DNA of 64,000 bases from Trichoplax sp. H2 (lineage: Eukaryota > Placozoa > Uniplacotomia > Trichoplacea): positions 62,001-126,000 of the forward strand of contig NOWV01000110.1 in the NCBI GenBank assembly GCA_003344405.1. Reading direction: 5' to 3'. The translations under genes were made by a program, and so were the position numbers. This document shows positions 1-11,090 of this stretch, piece by piece. Below the pieces are notes generated by a model. The model was not told the DNA's origin, did not search any database, and saw only the letters and a list, made by a program, of their open reading frames with translations. Positions within the stretch are counted from its first letter, which is position 1. Every line of letters begins with the position of its first letter.

Positions 1-160
1 GATTATTCACGACTATCTGTATCTCTTACACGCTTCTCATAAGCTCAATAAAGATAATCTAAGCTCAACTATTATTGAATATGTCTATTGAAAGTCCCTC
101 ACTAACTACTGAAACTACATCACCACATATTGAAAGCACATTAAACCTTTAAATCGTTGC

Positions 161-368
161 TTATGGTGATTTTGTTAGACACATTGCTTTCTTTAACAAC
201 TTTTTCCCAAATTTTCGTACCGTATTAACTGAATGATTTTCAAGTAACAGGCAAAATTTTCGAAAATCACTATTGTCACGCTTGTCTCGTAATATGCTTG
301 AAAGCTCCGCTGCTTTATCTTCTTTATGAATCATGTTTTTAATATCAGTAACCTCTCTGGAACTCAAA
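161..368 (-). pseudogene. Truncated duplicate of the CARD exon, cut by an assembly gap
   Basis: Bases about 140-368 repeat 560-789 with only a few differences and run into the N gap in mid-exon (GGAACTCAAA then N). The encoded residues are the same as in the C-terminal two thirds of the CARD at 582-922. The flank below about 140 differs from the flank below 558. Either a second haplotype of the same exon was placed in the scaffold, or this is a real tandem copy whose remainder is in the gap. Confidence 0.7.
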
Positions 369-388
369 NNNNNNNNNNNNNNNNNNNN
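369..388. other. Assembly gap (20 N)
   Basis: Twenty consecutive N. It interrupts the first copy of the CARD exon. The uniform size of 20, also seen at 2026-2045, suggests a placeholder rather than a measured distance. Confidence 0.98.
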
Positions 389-581
389 TCTAAGGTTGTA
401 ACTGCAAGTTAATGTCAAAATACTTTAGATTGTGTGCACTTTGAGTGTTGCATGTTATTATATCATTTTTATACCTATATTTTAAATTATTTTTATATTT
501 ATATCAAAAAATATAATTGCTATGTTTTTAGTAATTTTATTGACTGTATACTGAAAGCGCATTAAACCTTTAAATCGTTGC

Positions 582-922
582 TTATGGTGATTTTGTTAGA
601 CACATTGCTTTCTTTAGCAACTTTTTCCCAAATTTTCGTACCGTATTAACTGAATGATTTTCAAGTAACAGGCAAAATTTTCGAAAATCACTATTGTCAC
701 GCTTGTCTCGTAATATGCTTGAAAGCTCCGCTGCTTTATCTTCTTTATGAATCATGTTTTTAATATCAGTAACCTCTCTGGAACTCAAAATACCCTTTGA
801 TTTTAACGGCTCTACTAATTCATCTACAGGAACTATCCGAATAAAGTCCTTGTTATATGTATCTAGGGCTTTTTTTACTTGTAATTTCGATATCGATTCA
901 CATTCCTCTTCTTCGGATGATC
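582..922 (-). CDS. CARD-domain terminal exon
   Basis: Encodes about 113 codons to the stop at 582-584. After an acidic start (SSEEEECES) it carries a CARD-like six-helix pattern: a first helix ISKLQVKKALDTYN, then LVEPLKSKGILSSREVTDIK, then KAAELSSILRDKRD and FRKFCLLLENH. L--L---GIL---E---I is the CARD signature. The exon has no usable ATG upstream of the domain and is preceded by an acceptor-like GTTGCGTAG, so it is a terminal exon. Its phase (1) matches the GTGAGG donor at 2945 in the COR exon. CARDs recruit caspases or adaptors. A truncated near-identical copy lies at 161-368. Confidence 0.72.
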
Positions 923-3900
923 CTACGCAACATAACGCCAAAGTAATAAAGAATTAGTATTATTAATGCTATTATGATCGTAATTTAAGCTAGGATTAAA
1001 GTCATGATCGCGTTAAAATCTTTCAAATTCATTTTTGAGATTTCAATTACGTAAATTATTTCGTTTATAAACAGATAACAGAATTCAAATAATGTATCGC
1101 TATTAAGGGAAGTACCTTTAATTTGCGGTAATAGACAGTTGGAATTTAACACAAATTAGTAAATTGTCTATCAATACAAGTTTCAATGGCAGTTTGTCAC
1201 AAATGCATTAAACTTGAGGGATTAATCATAGTAGGTTTTCTTTTTTTGGAGGTCTAAATTTTTAGTCTGAGTAAATTGTTGGAGAATTTTAGACTAGATC
1301 ACTACAGAAAAATTTTTTCGCTGTATTGTAGGAAGAAAGGTCAACTATAGCCTAGTAGCCAATTAATATTTATTCTTATGTCAGAATTTCATAGATAAAC
1401 ATTGACATTGCAGGCTATAGCAATCGTGAGTTTTATTTTATAATGATTCAACCTCATTCAACCTTATGCATCAATGCATCAACTATGAAATTTAGAAAGC
1501 TGATGTTTGAATGAACGTCTACAGATTTATTCATAGTAATCCCTGCTTTATTCTCTTTTAAAATTGTCAAGAGCATATCAAGTAACTAATCATACGCTTA
1601 AATCGTTTAAAATTATTTCATTAGGAATTTTACAAGCATCAAGGCACACTGCTTGTTCTATTTTCCTAGTTGTATTTACGTTTGTGAAAGATTTCCAAAT
1701 TGTTTTCTGTACCGCATAATGCATGTGTAAATTAAGAACATTTAAGATCTAGTAGTCAGAGACTACTTGACTGATCAAAAAACTTTTATATTTATATTCT
1801 TCGTTACAAAGTACAGGAGTTTTCACCATAGAAGCAGTTAGAAAAGCTTATTCGTGTAATAGATGAAGCCTAACTGTAAATAAATTCAGCTACCTGTACA
1901 TTTCGGTATTACGGGCTTTTATAAAAATAATATTTTTTATTACTTTATAGGAATATTCCTCACCAGTTTCACTAGCTATTCTTTCATTTCCATTCATCAT
2001 CCAATCACATACCGCTTTCGATTTANNNNNNNNNNNNNNNNNNNNTTTTGCAATGGCTCGGCAGCTTTAAGAATGACGTGAAAATAAAAAAGTTTAATCG
2101 ACAGAACCTATGACTGACAATTCAATGTTTCTCCTTTTAATTTTAATGCCAAATTTTAACTGTAAATATCACTATTGTTCTTATCTCTCTTAACACTTTA
2201 AATCCAAAATGATAAAACTAAAGAAAAATTTCAGTTAGCTTTGTAAGAGTTTTAACAAAATTCTTATTGCGGAATACAGTAGATGTACCGTAATAAATGC
2301 AACTTTTGAAAATACTCGTATACAGTTTTAAGCACAAGTTAGCAAATTTATAAATATCAAAGGTATAAAAATATCGACATCTATAAAGTTTACTGTTAAC
2401 TCCCATATCTAGAAAGTATGTTCACTAAGATAATCTAGCATTGAATTTTCTTTTAATATATTGCCTTGTATGTTAGACTATGTACTATTCATCGTACTAC
2501 GTAAATGCTATGTATCTTAATTATGGTTGGTGTCATTTAGAACTGTTTGATCTCATTCCTAAGTTTAAATAATTATGTACAATTAACACAGTATAGTCAC
2601 AGTCCGATTTTGGATGTAAAAAACGGCACACTGCTTGTTCTATTTTCCTATTTGTATTTACGTTTGTGAAAGATTTCCAAGCTGTTTTCTGTACCGCATA
2701 ATGCATGTGTAAATTAAGAACATTTAAGATCTGGTAGTCAGAGACTACTTGACTTATCAAAAAATTTTCATATTTATATTCTTAATTACAAAGTACAGGA
2801 GTTTTCACCATAGTAGCAGTTAGAAAAGCTTATTCGTGTAATAGATGAAGCCTAACTGTAAATAAATTCAGCTACTTGTACATTTCGGTATTACGGGCTT
2901 TTATAAAAATAATATTTTTTATTACTTTATAGGAATATTCCTCACCAGTTTCACTAGCTATTCTTTCATTTCCATTCATCATCCAATCACATACCGCTTT
3001 CGATTTAAAAACCTTTCCACATTTCTCTTGGTCACATCGAATAAATTCTGGACTCAGCATCGATGGAATATCGACCATTTCTACTATTTCACTGCAATAA
3101 GAGCATTTGACGTAAAATCTACTTTTAGCTCTCTTAAATTTTGGCATTCGTTCATGAATAATCTGGTCCAATTGATCCTGGACTTCGAAGGGTAGTCGTG
3201 CTTCACTAATCCAATTAAAGATATTCTTCTTAATATGTTCTGCTGCGTCGGGCGGATCTTTCTGATAGCAATAGATTAAGCCAATGTAAGATTCTTCTTT
3301 CTTAAGAATAATCTGATATGGATATTTTGGCATGACGTATATTGCACATCGATAACTAGTTTTTACTTGTGTAACATTCCAAAGTTTTAAACAGGCTGAT
3401 AAATGGCAATAAAATATGCCATCAGGAATATAGGGTATAATATCTTTATTGTATCCAATGTAAAGCCAATCTGATGTACAGTAATCATTTAAATCTAGAT
3501 CATCAGTAAGTGGATCGAGTAAATAAGGTACAAAATATTTTTGAGGACATTTTTTAATATCCTGGCCACTAGATTCGTCCTCGATTTTACAGATAATGTT
3601 ATAACTGTCCATTAACTGTATTAAAAATTCTTTCTCAATCTCTTTCAACTCAAATTCGGTCGCCACGCTATTAATGCATACTTCAGACATTATGCCAGTT
3701 CGATGAGCTTGATTATAACATTCTATTACATTAGCATTAGTAAATTTGTGATCATCAAGCTTAATAATTGATCGAAATATACTGAGTAGCCAATCAAGAT
3801 TAGTTACAACCATTTCTTCTACGCCTTTCTTCTGACAAAAGACAATATCACCTATATCATGTAAATATAATAGCATACTGCGTAATTTCTTGTCGCTTTC

Positions 3901-6900
3901 ATATAATTCGCAATCTTTAGCTAATTGTTTCACCTCTTCAAATGTCATAATATTATGAATTCTATTTATTGTGTTACTGAATTCTGTTTGTGATGCAGCT
4001 AGTCTGCTTGCATCATCGGCTGAAGTATGTAATATCGATGCCATGAGATACCATCGAATTGGAATTTTTTCTTTCATAAACGGTAAACTAAGGGCGAATT
4101 GCTTTATTAACTCATGTAATTGTAATGTAGTCTGTTTACGCTGTTCAATAGCCGCTTGGGAATCATCGTTGGAATCATATTGGAAGATAATGCCAGAACA
4201 GCACAGGTTGGATTTGTATGCAGATAATGTCTGAATAATAGAATCCCTAAATGCCTTAAATCTACTCTCGCGTTCTTCATCGTCTTTAATTTTATCACCA
4301 TGCGATGCTATCAAGATAACAACTGGTAAACAATACTCTTCCTTTTTACCATTAATTTCTACTTCAATAGTCTCATCGCCATCATGGCTGCCTATGGTTG
4401 ATGTAAGCCATTCCTGCATAGCATGTCTATAAGTCATATTAGTCTTCTTTCCTTGCCTGTCAATAACATAATCGTCGAATTTATGGGTAATATTAAAAAC
4501 TAAAATATATATACTGTTTCCTGATAGAAATGGACGATGTGTAACATGATAAACAGCTTGACCTCCAAAATCGACTAATTTACCATATTGACTGTCATCG
4601 CTTTGTACCTTGCCTTTTAAATCAGTAACAGATCGCATGAAATCTTCGTAAATTAAAATTTTGTGAAACTTTGTCTTTGTAGATACCGTAGATAAAGCAG
4701 TGTCGGTAAAATGATCTACGTTTATTGCACTATTAGTTCTGACGTTATTTGACAATGTACTTATATTCGTCGTCAGTAATTGACGATCTATGTGCATAAG
4801 TTGGATATTTTGACTTGCGTCAGGTGAAATTTTCAACGTCTTTTTGAATTTCTCTATTACCGCTAACACTTTCCCATATAATACTAATCGTAAACTATCA
4901 ATTTTCTTGTCCAAAATATTATATGTAATGAAATTGATATATCTGCCAGTGTTATCCATGATCTGAGTTTGTGTTATGCCAATAGTGACTTCCTCATTTG
5001 TAAAGATGTTCATAATGGTCGTTTTACCCACATTTTCTGGACCGCTAAAAACAATTTTAGTGAAATCATTGCGACATTCCCCATCTTGTAGAGCTTCATT
5101 ATAAGCAGCTAGATATTCTTTATTATTGACGTCTAAATGAACATGAATTAAACTTATTTACTTCATCTAAGGATAGCTGTTAATGTATATTAACACGTTG
5201 CCAATTTCTATAACAGGTAAATATATATACTCTACAATTGAAACTAAAGTTTGACTTTATAGGAAAATTAATTATTATAAGAATAAATCTATGCAATAAG
5301 AAATATAAATTTTGATATTTGTCAAAGTAACTCTGACATGGATTATTCATCAAGATTGATTGTCGTATCATCAATTTTTAGCAACATAAAGTAGCTATTT
5401 GAAGTATTCACAGTTTAAGTAGCGTTATTCTTGGGAACATATAAAATTAGTGCAATTACGAAGGCATAAATGAGATCGACAATTTCATCGCAATACTTGA
5501 GATAAAAATGAGAATAATAATCAGTAATAATAGTTGATAGACAAGCATAAATATTTCTTTACCTTCGGAAGGTAGAGAACTTTCGTTTCTTCTATCTATA
5601 TTTGGGGCGTTGAAGCTACCTTGTATTTAGCAATTAATGAGCCAATACAACATACAACAATTTAGACTTTTATCCACGAATTATAATTAACTAAAACAAC
5701 AAAATTACCTTGGAAAATTTTCATAGCATAATTCGATAATAATGGGTCAGATTGAGCTTCTAGTAACAAATCGTTAAGAGTCTTTACGATTTTATTTTGT
5801 TTTTGATGACATAGCGTTGCTCTTAATACTATCAAATGATCTTGTGACGGATTTTTCTTTTGCCAAAGACGTAGCATCTTATTAGCTAAAGCCGATCTAT
5901 TACTTCCACGATGATCTAGTTGTTGAATACTTGTATATTGAATATCGTCATCACAAATATTTAAATTTCTTGCTAGCTGCATCCATTCATCTCCAATTTC
6001 ATTTGCAATAATGGAAAAGCACTTTTCTACAGTGCAATGTAAAGTACCATAAGGTTAAATGTGGCTGTTTTAGGGATGTTTATTACTCAAAGACCGCGTT
6101 TCCATTAATCATTATTTAATTTTCATACTTTATTGGCTATAATGATTGTTTCATAAGAGTAATGACTATACAATAAATTTGAATCATTCTTCTATACGTA
6201 AACGTTAATTATATCAACAAGGAAAGTTTCCTCCTTATAACTAACCATTGAAATCATCGATAGCCGCTTCTTCTTTATTTCTAGACTGGTTGATAGATTT
6301 ATCTTCAGGTTTTTCGCTATGTTGGCCAAGCTCTACAGTAGAATCTACAGCAACATCAGTGTTAAAAACAATTTTTGTTGAAAGTAATGATTTCAAGTAA
6401 CGAAATATCTGTATTTTTATTTTATCTTTATAGACTCGAGCATTTTAATAACGACTACCGTAATTTATTTAAAATAATTTCATCGAACTATATCTACTCT
6501 AACATACTGTTCGCGTATGAATTGAAATGAACTTCCATTTACATGTATATTATTTTAAAATTTATTTTCTATCGGAGCTGACATTGAAATTTGAAGCTTA
6601 TTTTAGTGACAATTATCGGAGAATAAATAGAACTATCTAGTTACACATCTAATATAATAGTAATGATTTTTTCAGAAATTGCTTAACCTTTGAGAAGTAA
6701 TTTTTATGAAGCGTTCTTGTTACTGTTTACTGATTGATAGCAAGTACCAGTAAAGAACAATTAAGTTATAGTTATCGAAAATAGCATAATATGAAGCTGT
6801 AGTGCAGCCCCAAATATAGCTTGGATTGTGATTGAAAGACTGTACGAGAATAGTATTACTCGTAGGTTAGATTGTGTGATTTTGAAGATATCTATTTGTA

Positions 6901-9900
6901 GAAGAGGTTCACAATACGTGTTGTCTAGATATTATTGAGATGTTTATGTTAAGATTTCATGATAATAATAGAGGTAGCACTAATTATATTAGTACTGTGA
7001 GAGTTGCATTGTGATGCTTTAATTAGACATGTGAATGATAAATAGCTCGCGCGATGGTAAACTGTTATCTTGCGACTTAATTGGTAAGATATGAATTTAA
7101 TGTGTAAAATTCATTCTGTAACAAAGGGTATATAAATCACGAGCTTTCGCTGTAATTCATATAGTCCTATTGTAGCTAGGTAGTTCTTGGTAGTTGTGAG
7201 ACGAACCTAATCTATGTAATAATGTAAATTTACTAGAAACCGAAATTTGTTTTATTAATAAGATTATTTTATCACAGCAACAAAAAATTGAAAGATCTTG
7301 TTTATAGATCAAAATATTGATCACACCAGATTGCAATATTTACGATATTGAAACACGATGCAGTTTTCTTTACTGGCGATAAGTAACATTTTTTACAAAT
7401 TCTTTGTCACAAATGTGCATGTTATTGTCGAAACAAATCATGAGAATGTGAGGTTGATAGATCAAGAATCTTCAAAACTTTAGAAAATTAAGATTTATTG
7501 AACAAAACCTCCTTTACTAAGATACAGCGTAATCGATTAGCTGAGGACCTCTAACGAGAAAGAACTAACTTAATATAATAAACTACTCGCTTATATACCT
7601 TTCCGCATTTACAGTCTTAGCACCTTACTTACTACACACTTCGGTATTAGCATCTCAAATACAGGCTAGTTTACACCTTTCATGTGAAGCTCTAGTGTGA
7701 ACACTGTAGCGCTCCTCTTCAAAAGGATTACAGCTACTAAGCTAGCTATACTTATTACTTAAGCTTCTAACGAGTATATCTATCACATGTTGAACACAAC
7801 ACCTACGGTAGACATTACTAAATATATCATCAACTTAGAATACAATATTACACTGTCTTACAGAGAAATAGAACTGTACTAGAAAGTAAAAGTTAGAGGA
7901 TAGATATTTCTCACGTTAAATTATCATTTTTTGTCATGATGATTTATACAATGTAGATTATAAACGATATTGTGAATATAAGCATAATGTACGGTTAACT
8001 ATACAGGTATCTAGCTTTGTGCAGTAACTAGCTACAAAAGTTCGGTGTTGTGATATTTTCAATCAAGGGCTGCTAATTATGTTGATAGTTTTTAATAAAT
8101 ATTTGTGTTATAAATTATTACCTGAGAATAAAAACTATTATAATATAGTTTTAATTTATTATTATATAAGGATATTGCGATATAATTTTGTTACGTCTCA
8201 GTGATATCTTATTTCATGTACTACTGCCCTATCTATGTAATGCAAAATACGGCGCATACGGTGCCTTATCAAGATATACTCTCACTAAAGTCGAATCCTT
8301 GACAAATATTATATTAAATGAGTATGTTTGGAATTCAAAATCGGCTTGTCTTTGAAATATACATGTTTAATTTATCTTTAACTAATAATGGTAATAACAA
8401 GACGTTCTTTGTTGTAGTAGATGGGCTGATATCCATCTCAAGTATGGTGATAATATACTATCTTCAGGCATAAATGGTAGTCTTCTTACAGTGCTAATAA
8501 CTTTCATACGATCATAACCTTTAACAATACATACTACCGTATGTATTGTTAAAAAATGCATCATTAAGTAAATTGTGGATTTGTTGTTGGTTAAATAAAA
8601 TGTCTGTGGCTTTATTACTAGTCAATGATGATATAGTTTAGTTTTAAAAGAATTATTTGAAGTTGAAAGTTTAGAATCGGACTTTGCATCAATAAATATA
8701 TGAGTGGTCTGTTAGTTAGACTAAGATCATTTAGAAGTCTTTCTTTTCAAACGTAGTCGCCATTGCCGCAAGAATATTATCGCCTATATGTCACACACCA
8801 CTAGTGACAAAGTAGTCTACACACGCCAATCCTTGCGGAGAACGCCACTTACTAACTTAAAGAGGCGAGATTAGCTATATCACCAACTAATTCAGTTCCA
8901 ACAACCGAATACTATGGTATAATTATAGCGTCACAGATGATGTAGACGAGATAGTCAGAGATTTACTATCATTTATTACTGAAGGAATCTTGGCACCCAA
9001 GATTATAGTCTTCACAATTAAATATCAATTGAAAACTAGTTGACTATCTAACCGACTAACGAACTAAAAAGGAATCTTCAGGCATCAGCCTTTTATAGTC
9101 TCGTCAGAAACTCCTGGTAACTATAGCTTAGCTTAAGATCATAAAATTGTACGCCAATAGATTAACTTGTAGATTTTAACACTGTGTAAGTGACTATTTG
9201 CCGAAGATTGTACTAGTAGCACTACGTAGAATGGCAATTGATATGTTAGTTGAATTTTGATTCATGCTGGGAACTCGCGGTTAAGAAATGAGTATTGACA
9301 GAATATTATCTTGTTGGCGACTTGATAAAAGAATAGTTTGATCTACTGTACAGTGTTACGCTAACTTACCTTTGCTTTGCTGGCCGCTATTATTGTATAT
9401 TCCGTCTGCAATTTTTTGCCCAGCTTTATTTTCTATTGGCAAAAAAATCGCGATGAGAATACATTGAATAGATAAAAAATTAGTATCGTAACTTTCCAAG
9501 ATAGAAATCACCTTGTAATGCAGGATTAGTAACCACTGGTTGATAGACTGCATCTTGCTGTAAAGAATGATGAATCATTTTGGATGTTGGTTGCGTTGCA
9601 GCGATTGGTCCGTTTTCTTGTAGTCTATCGAAACATTGATTAATTTGTTCTTTAAGTTGGATGATTTGAGCATCATCTTTTCCATAAAGATTGTCTAGAT
9701 TTTCAATGGACTTTTCATAGTACTTAATTGCGTTATGATAGTTAGACTGTCGGTAATAAACCTCGGCTATAACTCCATAGACTTTAGCTGTACAAGGATG
9801 GCTTTGATCAAGTGTTGCTAAGTGGATTTGCAATGCCTTGTTCAATATAGATAAAGCATCATAATACTTGCCTTGATGAGCATAAGTGAGTCCAATGCTG

Positions 9901-11090
9901 AGATACGTTACGGCAACCAGAAGATGATTGGGACCAAGTTGTGCTTTTTCAATGTTCAGCGATTTTTTGAACATAAATAGAGCATAATCATACTTGCCTA
10001 GATTAGAATATACTTGTCCAATGCGACTATATGTTCCGGCAACATCACAATGATTGTCACCAAGCGGTGCTAGTTTAATTTTCAGCGATTTGTTATTCAT
10101 AGATAGAGCATCATCATGTTTGCCTTGATTAGAATAGACTTGTCCAATGCTTTTATAGGTTGCGGCAACGCCAGGATGATTATCATCAAGATATGCTAGT
10201 TTAATTTTCAGCGACTTGTTATACATAGATAGAGCATCATTGTACTTGCGTTGCTTATAATAAACTAGTCCAATATTGTGATATGTCACGGCAACGTCAG
10301 GATGATTGTCACCAAGTTGTACTCGTTTAATCTTAAGCGATTTATTATACATAGATAGAGCCTCATCATAGTTGCATTGATTAAAATAGACTAGTCCAAT
10401 GTTGTTATATGTTGCAGCAACATCACAATGATTGTCTACACGTTGTGCTAGTTGAATCTCCAACGACTTGTGATACATAGATAGAGCATTATCATAGATG
10501 CCTTGATTAGAATAGACTTGTCCAATGTTATAATATGTTACAGCAATGTCGGAATGACAGTCACCAAGTTTTGCCAGTTTAATTTTCAGCGACTTGTCAT
10601 ACATAGATAGAGCATCATCATACTTCCCTTGATAATAATAGACTTGTCCAATATATTCATAGGAGATGCTAGCACTAATATCTCCGCTTTCTAATGAATT
10701 CAATCTTATTTCAAGTGATTTATTATAATCACTTAAAGCCCCTTTCAAATTACCTAGCAATTGCTTAATGCGTCCCTCGACGTGGAAGCACATACAAATC
10801 TTTACTTCATCTCGTAATTTTTTAGCCAATTCCTCTGCTTTTCTAACCCATTTATCAGCTTCCATTAATTCACCTATTTTTAAATAACAATCAGTCATAA
10901 CGTAATAAGTATCGTATTCAAGTTGATAAATATCATCACTACTACTGGATGTCGATTTCATATAGGTTAAAGCTTGTTCACAATGATGCAATGCTCCTTG
11001 ATAGTCGCCTTCATTTTGGTTTTTCACGCCCTTTTCCAAAATTGATTTTATTTGCTCAAGATTAGTCGATTTGCTAGACTTTTCTGCCAT
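582..11090 (-). CDS. Predicted multi-exon TPR-Death-Roc-COR-CARD protein (whole-gene model)
   Basis: Joined model, minus strand, exons in transcript order: 11090-9512, 9432-9370, 6344-6246, 6026-5709, 5132-2946, 922-582. Each internal junction is phase 1 with GT..AG ends, and the sum (4587 nt) is exactly 1529 codons including the stop. Predicted order over 1528 residues: TPR array 1-526, linker to about 585, Death domain about 590-680, Roc GTPase about 710-1040, COR about 1040-1300, a small Cys-pair motif near 1363-1391, CARD about 1420-1515. Each module is individually well supported. What is inferred is that they form one transcript: the join across the 3 kb intron (9369 to 6345) and the join from the COR exon to the CARD exon rest on phase, consensus sites and the lack of any in-frame ATG in the Death-domain exons. 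The alternative is two or three adjacent genes. Proteins of this kind act as cytoplasmic oligomerising scaffolds in cell-death or immune signalling. Confidence 0.55.
1643..2025 (-). repeat. Duplicate of the 3' end of the COR exon, cut by the second gap
   Basis: Bases 1643-2025 match 2625-3006 almost base for base, with a handful of substitutions and about one indel, and stop at the N gap inside the COR coding sequence (GATTTA then N). The copy includes the end of the COR exon and the intron sequence following it. The match starts abruptly at GGCACACTGC, and the flanks differ before that point. Together with the duplicated CARD exon at the other gap, this looks like overlapping haplotype contigs left unmerged. 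Confidence 0.8.
2026..2045. other. Assembly gap (20 N)
   Basis: Twenty consecutive N placed directly at the end of the duplicated COR segment. The sequence from 2046 to about 2624 is non-coding and not seen elsewhere in the window. Confidence 0.98.
2946..5132 (-). CDS. Roc GTPase-COR exon of a Roco-family protein
   Basis: A single 2187-nt exon of 729 residues. The P-loop GPENVGKT is at about residues 31-38 of the exon, the G3 motif DFGGQ at about 188-192, and a degenerate G4 (IASHGD) at about 276-281. COR follows, with its typical LLYLHDIGDIVF and NLDWLLSIFRSII segments, and near the end a CxxC...CxxxxC cluster that could bind zinc. Roco proteins are GTPases in which COR mediates dimerisation. 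Here the G1-to-G3 spacing (about 150 residues) is far longer than usual, indicating an insertion. Reading past the donor (ACTG|GTGAGG at 2945) reaches a stop at 2872-2874 and would give a form ending without CARD. No LRRs and no kinase domain are visible. Confidence 0.88.
5709..6026 (-). CDS. Death-domain exon of the Roco gene
   Basis: A 318-nt phase-1 exon of 106 residues. It has the hallmarks of a Death-fold domain: IANEIGDEWMQLARNL (helix 1-2, with the conserved W--LA), a middle helix, then ALANKMLRLWQ (the conserved A--ML--W of helix 5) and a leucine-rich last helix (VKTLNDLLLEA). Death domains mediate homotypic assembly in apoptosis and NF-kB-type pathways. The donor at 5708-5707 (CAAG|GTAATT) joins in phase with the acceptor at 5134-5133, rebuilding an Asp codon at the seam. 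The 5' acceptor at 6028-6027 is weaker but the phase matches. A member of another Death-fold subfamily cannot be excluded by eye. Confidence 0.75.
6246..6344 (-). CDS. Linker exon before the Death domain
   Basis: Encodes a charged linker of 33 residues (DSTVELGQHSEKPEDK... ending ...AAIDDFN). The acceptor is placed at GCTGTAG (6350-6345), the donor is AATG|GTTAGT, and both junctions are phase 1. The open frame upstream of the acceptor is closed by a stop and has no in-frame ATG, so this exon must receive its start from further upstream. That favours a join to the TPR exons at 9370-11090. The acceptor could also lie a few bases further into the exon at a second TAG. Confidence 0.5.
6795..7270 (+). 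repeat. Dispersed repeat, copy 1
   Basis: Shares an ordered series of short blocks with about 57545-57960: GCAGCCCC/TCCAAA-TTAGCTT, GTACGA-AATA, a block near GTAGAAGAGGT, TTCATGTTA-GAT, and GACGAACCTAAT near the end. A shorter piece of the 5' part recurs at 29287-29342. It contains a TATAAAT motif around 7132 and an AT-rich end. It could be an old solo LTR or another non-autonomous element. No coding sequence is seen. Confidence 0.45.
8790..9170 (-). mobile_element. Possible solo LTR-like remnant
   Basis: On the minus strand a TATA-like CGAGACTATAAAAGG lies at about 9090-9105, followed by a GC-richer stretch and several inverted short motifs. The stretch at 11830-12115 shares the same TATA neighbourhood (CGAGACTATAAAAAG) in the same orientation. 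The two may be diverged copies of one promoter-bearing repeat. Neither termini nor target-site duplications could be fixed by eye. Confidence 0.25.
9370..9432 (-). CDS. Small linker exon (63 nt) downstream of the TPR exon
   Basis: The acceptor is a good T-run followed by GCCAATAG, and the donor is a perfect AAAG|GTAAGT at 9369-9368. It is phase 1 at both ends and encodes 21 polar residues (ENKAGQK... to ...SGQQSK). The strong GTAAGT donor implies at least one further exon downstream. The next compatible phase-1 acceptor with coding sequence that I find is at 6344, the start of the Death/Roco exons. Confidence 0.6.
9512..11090 (-). CDS. Kinesin-light-chain-type TPR array (first coding exon)
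   Basis: Starts at ATG 11088-11090 (MAEKSSK). After about three degenerate TPRs come eight tandem 42-residue repeats of the kinesin light chain/TPR_12 type, with core A-TY-NIG-VY--QGKY--ALSMY-KSL-I, in residues about 140-480. This gives a superhelical protein-binding scaffold. Reading straight through gives a stop at 9480-9482 (536 aa). A donor (CAAG|GTGATT at 9511-9510, phase 1) lies ten codons before that stop and splices in frame to the exon at 9432-9370, so the longer spliced form is preferred and the 536 aa form may be an intron-retention product. The TPR identification is near certain. Whether this exon heads the Roco gene downstream is less so. No catalytic domain is seen. Confidence 0.9.

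Larger units (their letters stand above)
6345..9369. other. Long non-coding stretch, probably an intron with repeats
   Basis: No convincing exon was found on either strand. In the one-gene model this is an intron. It contains a dispersed repeat copy at about 6795-7270 and LTR-like sequence at about 8790-9170, so it may have been enlarged by element insertion. Confidence 0.5.

Noticed and set aside
2218-2760. Two short minus-strand frames (62 and 75 codons) near the second gap
   Set aside because: AT-rich and without domains; the second overlaps the duplicated non-coding sequence after the COR exon.
3971-4301. Open frames on both strands inside the Roc-COR exon
   Set aside because: They overlap a long exon with clear GTPase motifs in another frame.
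9356-9553. 65-codon minus-strand frame overlapping the end of the TPR exon
   Set aside because: It mixes out-of-frame TPR sequence, an intron and the real 63-nt exon at 9432-9370; only the latter is kept.
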